Positions 63,273 to 64,000 of a DNA stretch of 64,000 nt are shown here, piece by piece. The DNA is from Thiomonas arsenitoxydans. Its GTDB lineage: Bacteria; Pseudomonadota; Gammaproteobacteria; Burkholderiales; Burkholderiaceae_C. Within the stretch, counting starts at the first letter, position 1, and each line of letters begins with the position of its first letter. Below the pieces are notes generated by a model that was not told the origin of the DNA, made no database searches, and saw only the letters and a list, made by a program, of their open reading frames with translations. Location of the stretch: positions 1,240,001-1,304,000 of the forward strand of contig NC_014145.1 in the NCBI RefSeq assembly GCF_000253115.1, read 5' to 3'. The position numbers were made by a program, and so were the translations under genes.

Positions 63273-63343
63273 GTAAGCGTTTGCCGAACCCATCTTTTCA
63301 ATGAGTCTGAGCTGAGCGAAGCTTGGGTTTTTTCGGGGGCTCC

Positions 63344-63712
63344 ATGCGATCAGACAAACTCAGTGAAGAGTGGATTGATGAGATTCTGGCGATTCTTGAT
63401 GAACTCAAAGCCAGCGGGATGAAGGCCGAAGCGTTTGCGCAAAGCAAGGGGCTGGGCTACGGGCAACTGCGCGGCTGGCTGTCGAGCGCGCCGCGCTGGC
63501 GCGCCCAACGCGCGGGTCTGGCCCTGCCGCCTCGGCGCAGCGCCTTCGTGCGCGCCCACTGCAACCCGTCCCCCGCTGCGGCTGCGGAGGGAAGCCCCCA
63601 TCCCGGACACGCCCGCATCACCTGCGAGGGGGCCCAGCGCCGCGCCCAGATTGACTGGCCCGTGGCCCACGCAGCCGAGTGCGCGCAGTGGCTGCAGGCC
63701 TGGCTGGGATAA
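63344..63712 (+). CDS. tnpA: IS66-family accessory protein TnpA (OrfA)
   Basis: A 122-residue protein with an N-terminal helix-turn-helix-like region (KLSEEWIDEILAILDELKAS, EAFAQSKGLGYGQLRGWL), as in the first ORF of IS66 elements. The variable C-terminus is Pro/Ala-rich. Four bases (TAAGCC gap) separate it from tnpB. Confidence 0.8.
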   Translation: MRSDKLSEEWIDEILAILDELKASGMKAEAFAQSKGLGYGQLRGWLSSAPRWRAQRAGLALPPRRSAFVRAHCNPSPAAAAEGSPHPGHARITCEGAQRRAQIDWPVAHAAECAQWLQAWLG

Positions 63713-63715
63713 GCC

Positions 63716-64000
63716 ATGCTGCGCATGGAGGCCATCTGGCTGGCCGTGGGCGCCAGCGATCTGCGCGGCGGCATGGACAGCCTGCTGGGGCAGGTTGTGG
63801 CCCGGTTTGGCTCAGCACAACGCCACCATGCCTACGTGTTTGCCAACCGCCGCGCCACCCGGCTGAAGGTGCTCGTCTTTGATGGCTCGGGGATCTGGCT
63901 GTGCACGCGCCGACTGCAAGAAGGCCGGTTTGCCTGGCCGCAGGACGATCATGAGGCGCTGCACCTGAGTGCCGAGCAATGGCGCTGGCTGGCCGCCGGC
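63716..64000 (+). CDS. tnpB: IS66-family accessory protein TnpB (OrfB), partial
   Basis: Runs off the right edge after 95 codons. MLRMEAIWLAVGASDLRGGM, HHAYVFANRRATRLKVLVFD, and GIWLCTRRLQEGRF are the conserved landmarks of IS66 TnpB (IS66 Orf2-like). The transposase gene tnpC should follow outside the window. Confidence 0.9.
   Translation, partial: MLRMEAIWLAVGASDLRGGMDSLLGQVVARFGSAQRHHAYVFANRRATRLKVLVFDGSGIWLCTRRLQEGRFAWPQDDHEALHLSAEQWRWLAAG

Larger units (their letters stand above)
63273..64000 (+). mobile_element. IS66-family element, left part
   Basis: The left end reads GTAAGCGTTTGCCGAACC, typical of IS66 ends, and interrupts hsdR. It carries the first accessory ORF and the start of tnpB. 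The preceding AACGCAAG (63265-63272) should be the 8-bp target duplication and should recur after the right end, which is outside the window. Confidence 0.88.

Overview
The window is GC-rich, densely coding DNA from a betaproteobacterium of the order Burkholderiales. The gene complement (kynBUA, a complete pelABCDEFG set, lapAB-hldE-hldD, perM-hda-pcnB-folK, rpsP-rimM-trmD-rplS) would fit a Thiomonas-like organism, but the genus is inference from gene content and not proven by any marker here. Positions 1 to about 48,640 look like stable chromosome. Positions from about 48,640 to the right edge look like an integrated, IS-riddled genomic island.

Left part (1-11.5 kb). cysE is followed by a PAS-containing chemoreceptor and by several very small genes: a candidate 44-aa lipoprotein, a DUF3563-like protein overlapping a second small gene, and possibly a third DUF3563-like micro-ORF. 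An aromatic amino acid block follows. kynB-kynU-kynA and an Lrp/AsnC regulator form a minus-strand operon for tryptophan to anthranilate. Divergent hppD and phhA take phenylalanine and tyrosine to homogentisate. maiA, a fumarylacetoacetase-family gene and a VOC-fold gene run back on the minus strand. Homogentisate dioxygenase itself is not in the window.

Middle (11.5-48.6 kb). A complete minus-strand pelABCDEFG operon encodes synthesis, deacetylation, export and c-di-GMP control of Pel polysaccharide. Beyond it lie tatD, htpG, a CobD/CbiB-like membrane protein, a NUDIX hydrolase, the rpsP-rimM-trmD-rplS ribosome/tRNA operon, a GNAT acetyltransferase, perM-hda-HAD-pcnB-folK, purM, amn, lapA-lapB-hldE(kinase domain)-hldD for LPS assembly and heptose synthesis, an MFS transporter, guaC and a UvrD-type helicase.

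Right part (48.6-64 kb). Immediately after uvrD there is a terminator and the 3' half of a tRNA-Asn gene on the minus strand, the signature of an integrase attachment site. Beyond it are two different IS21-family elements (one with an amber stop in istA), an IS1182-family element flanked by CTAG, a second copy of the DUF3563/small-protein gene pair, a Fic-family protein with Gln in place of the catalytic His, a tandem pair of homologous unknown proteins (one cut by an IS21), and a decayed type I restriction-modification locus. In that locus hsdM lacks its 5' part, hsdS is intact, a DUF4238 gene sits between hsdS and hsdR, and hsdR is interrupted by an IS66-family element that runs off the edge. 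No integrase gene, CRISPR array or rRNA is visible.
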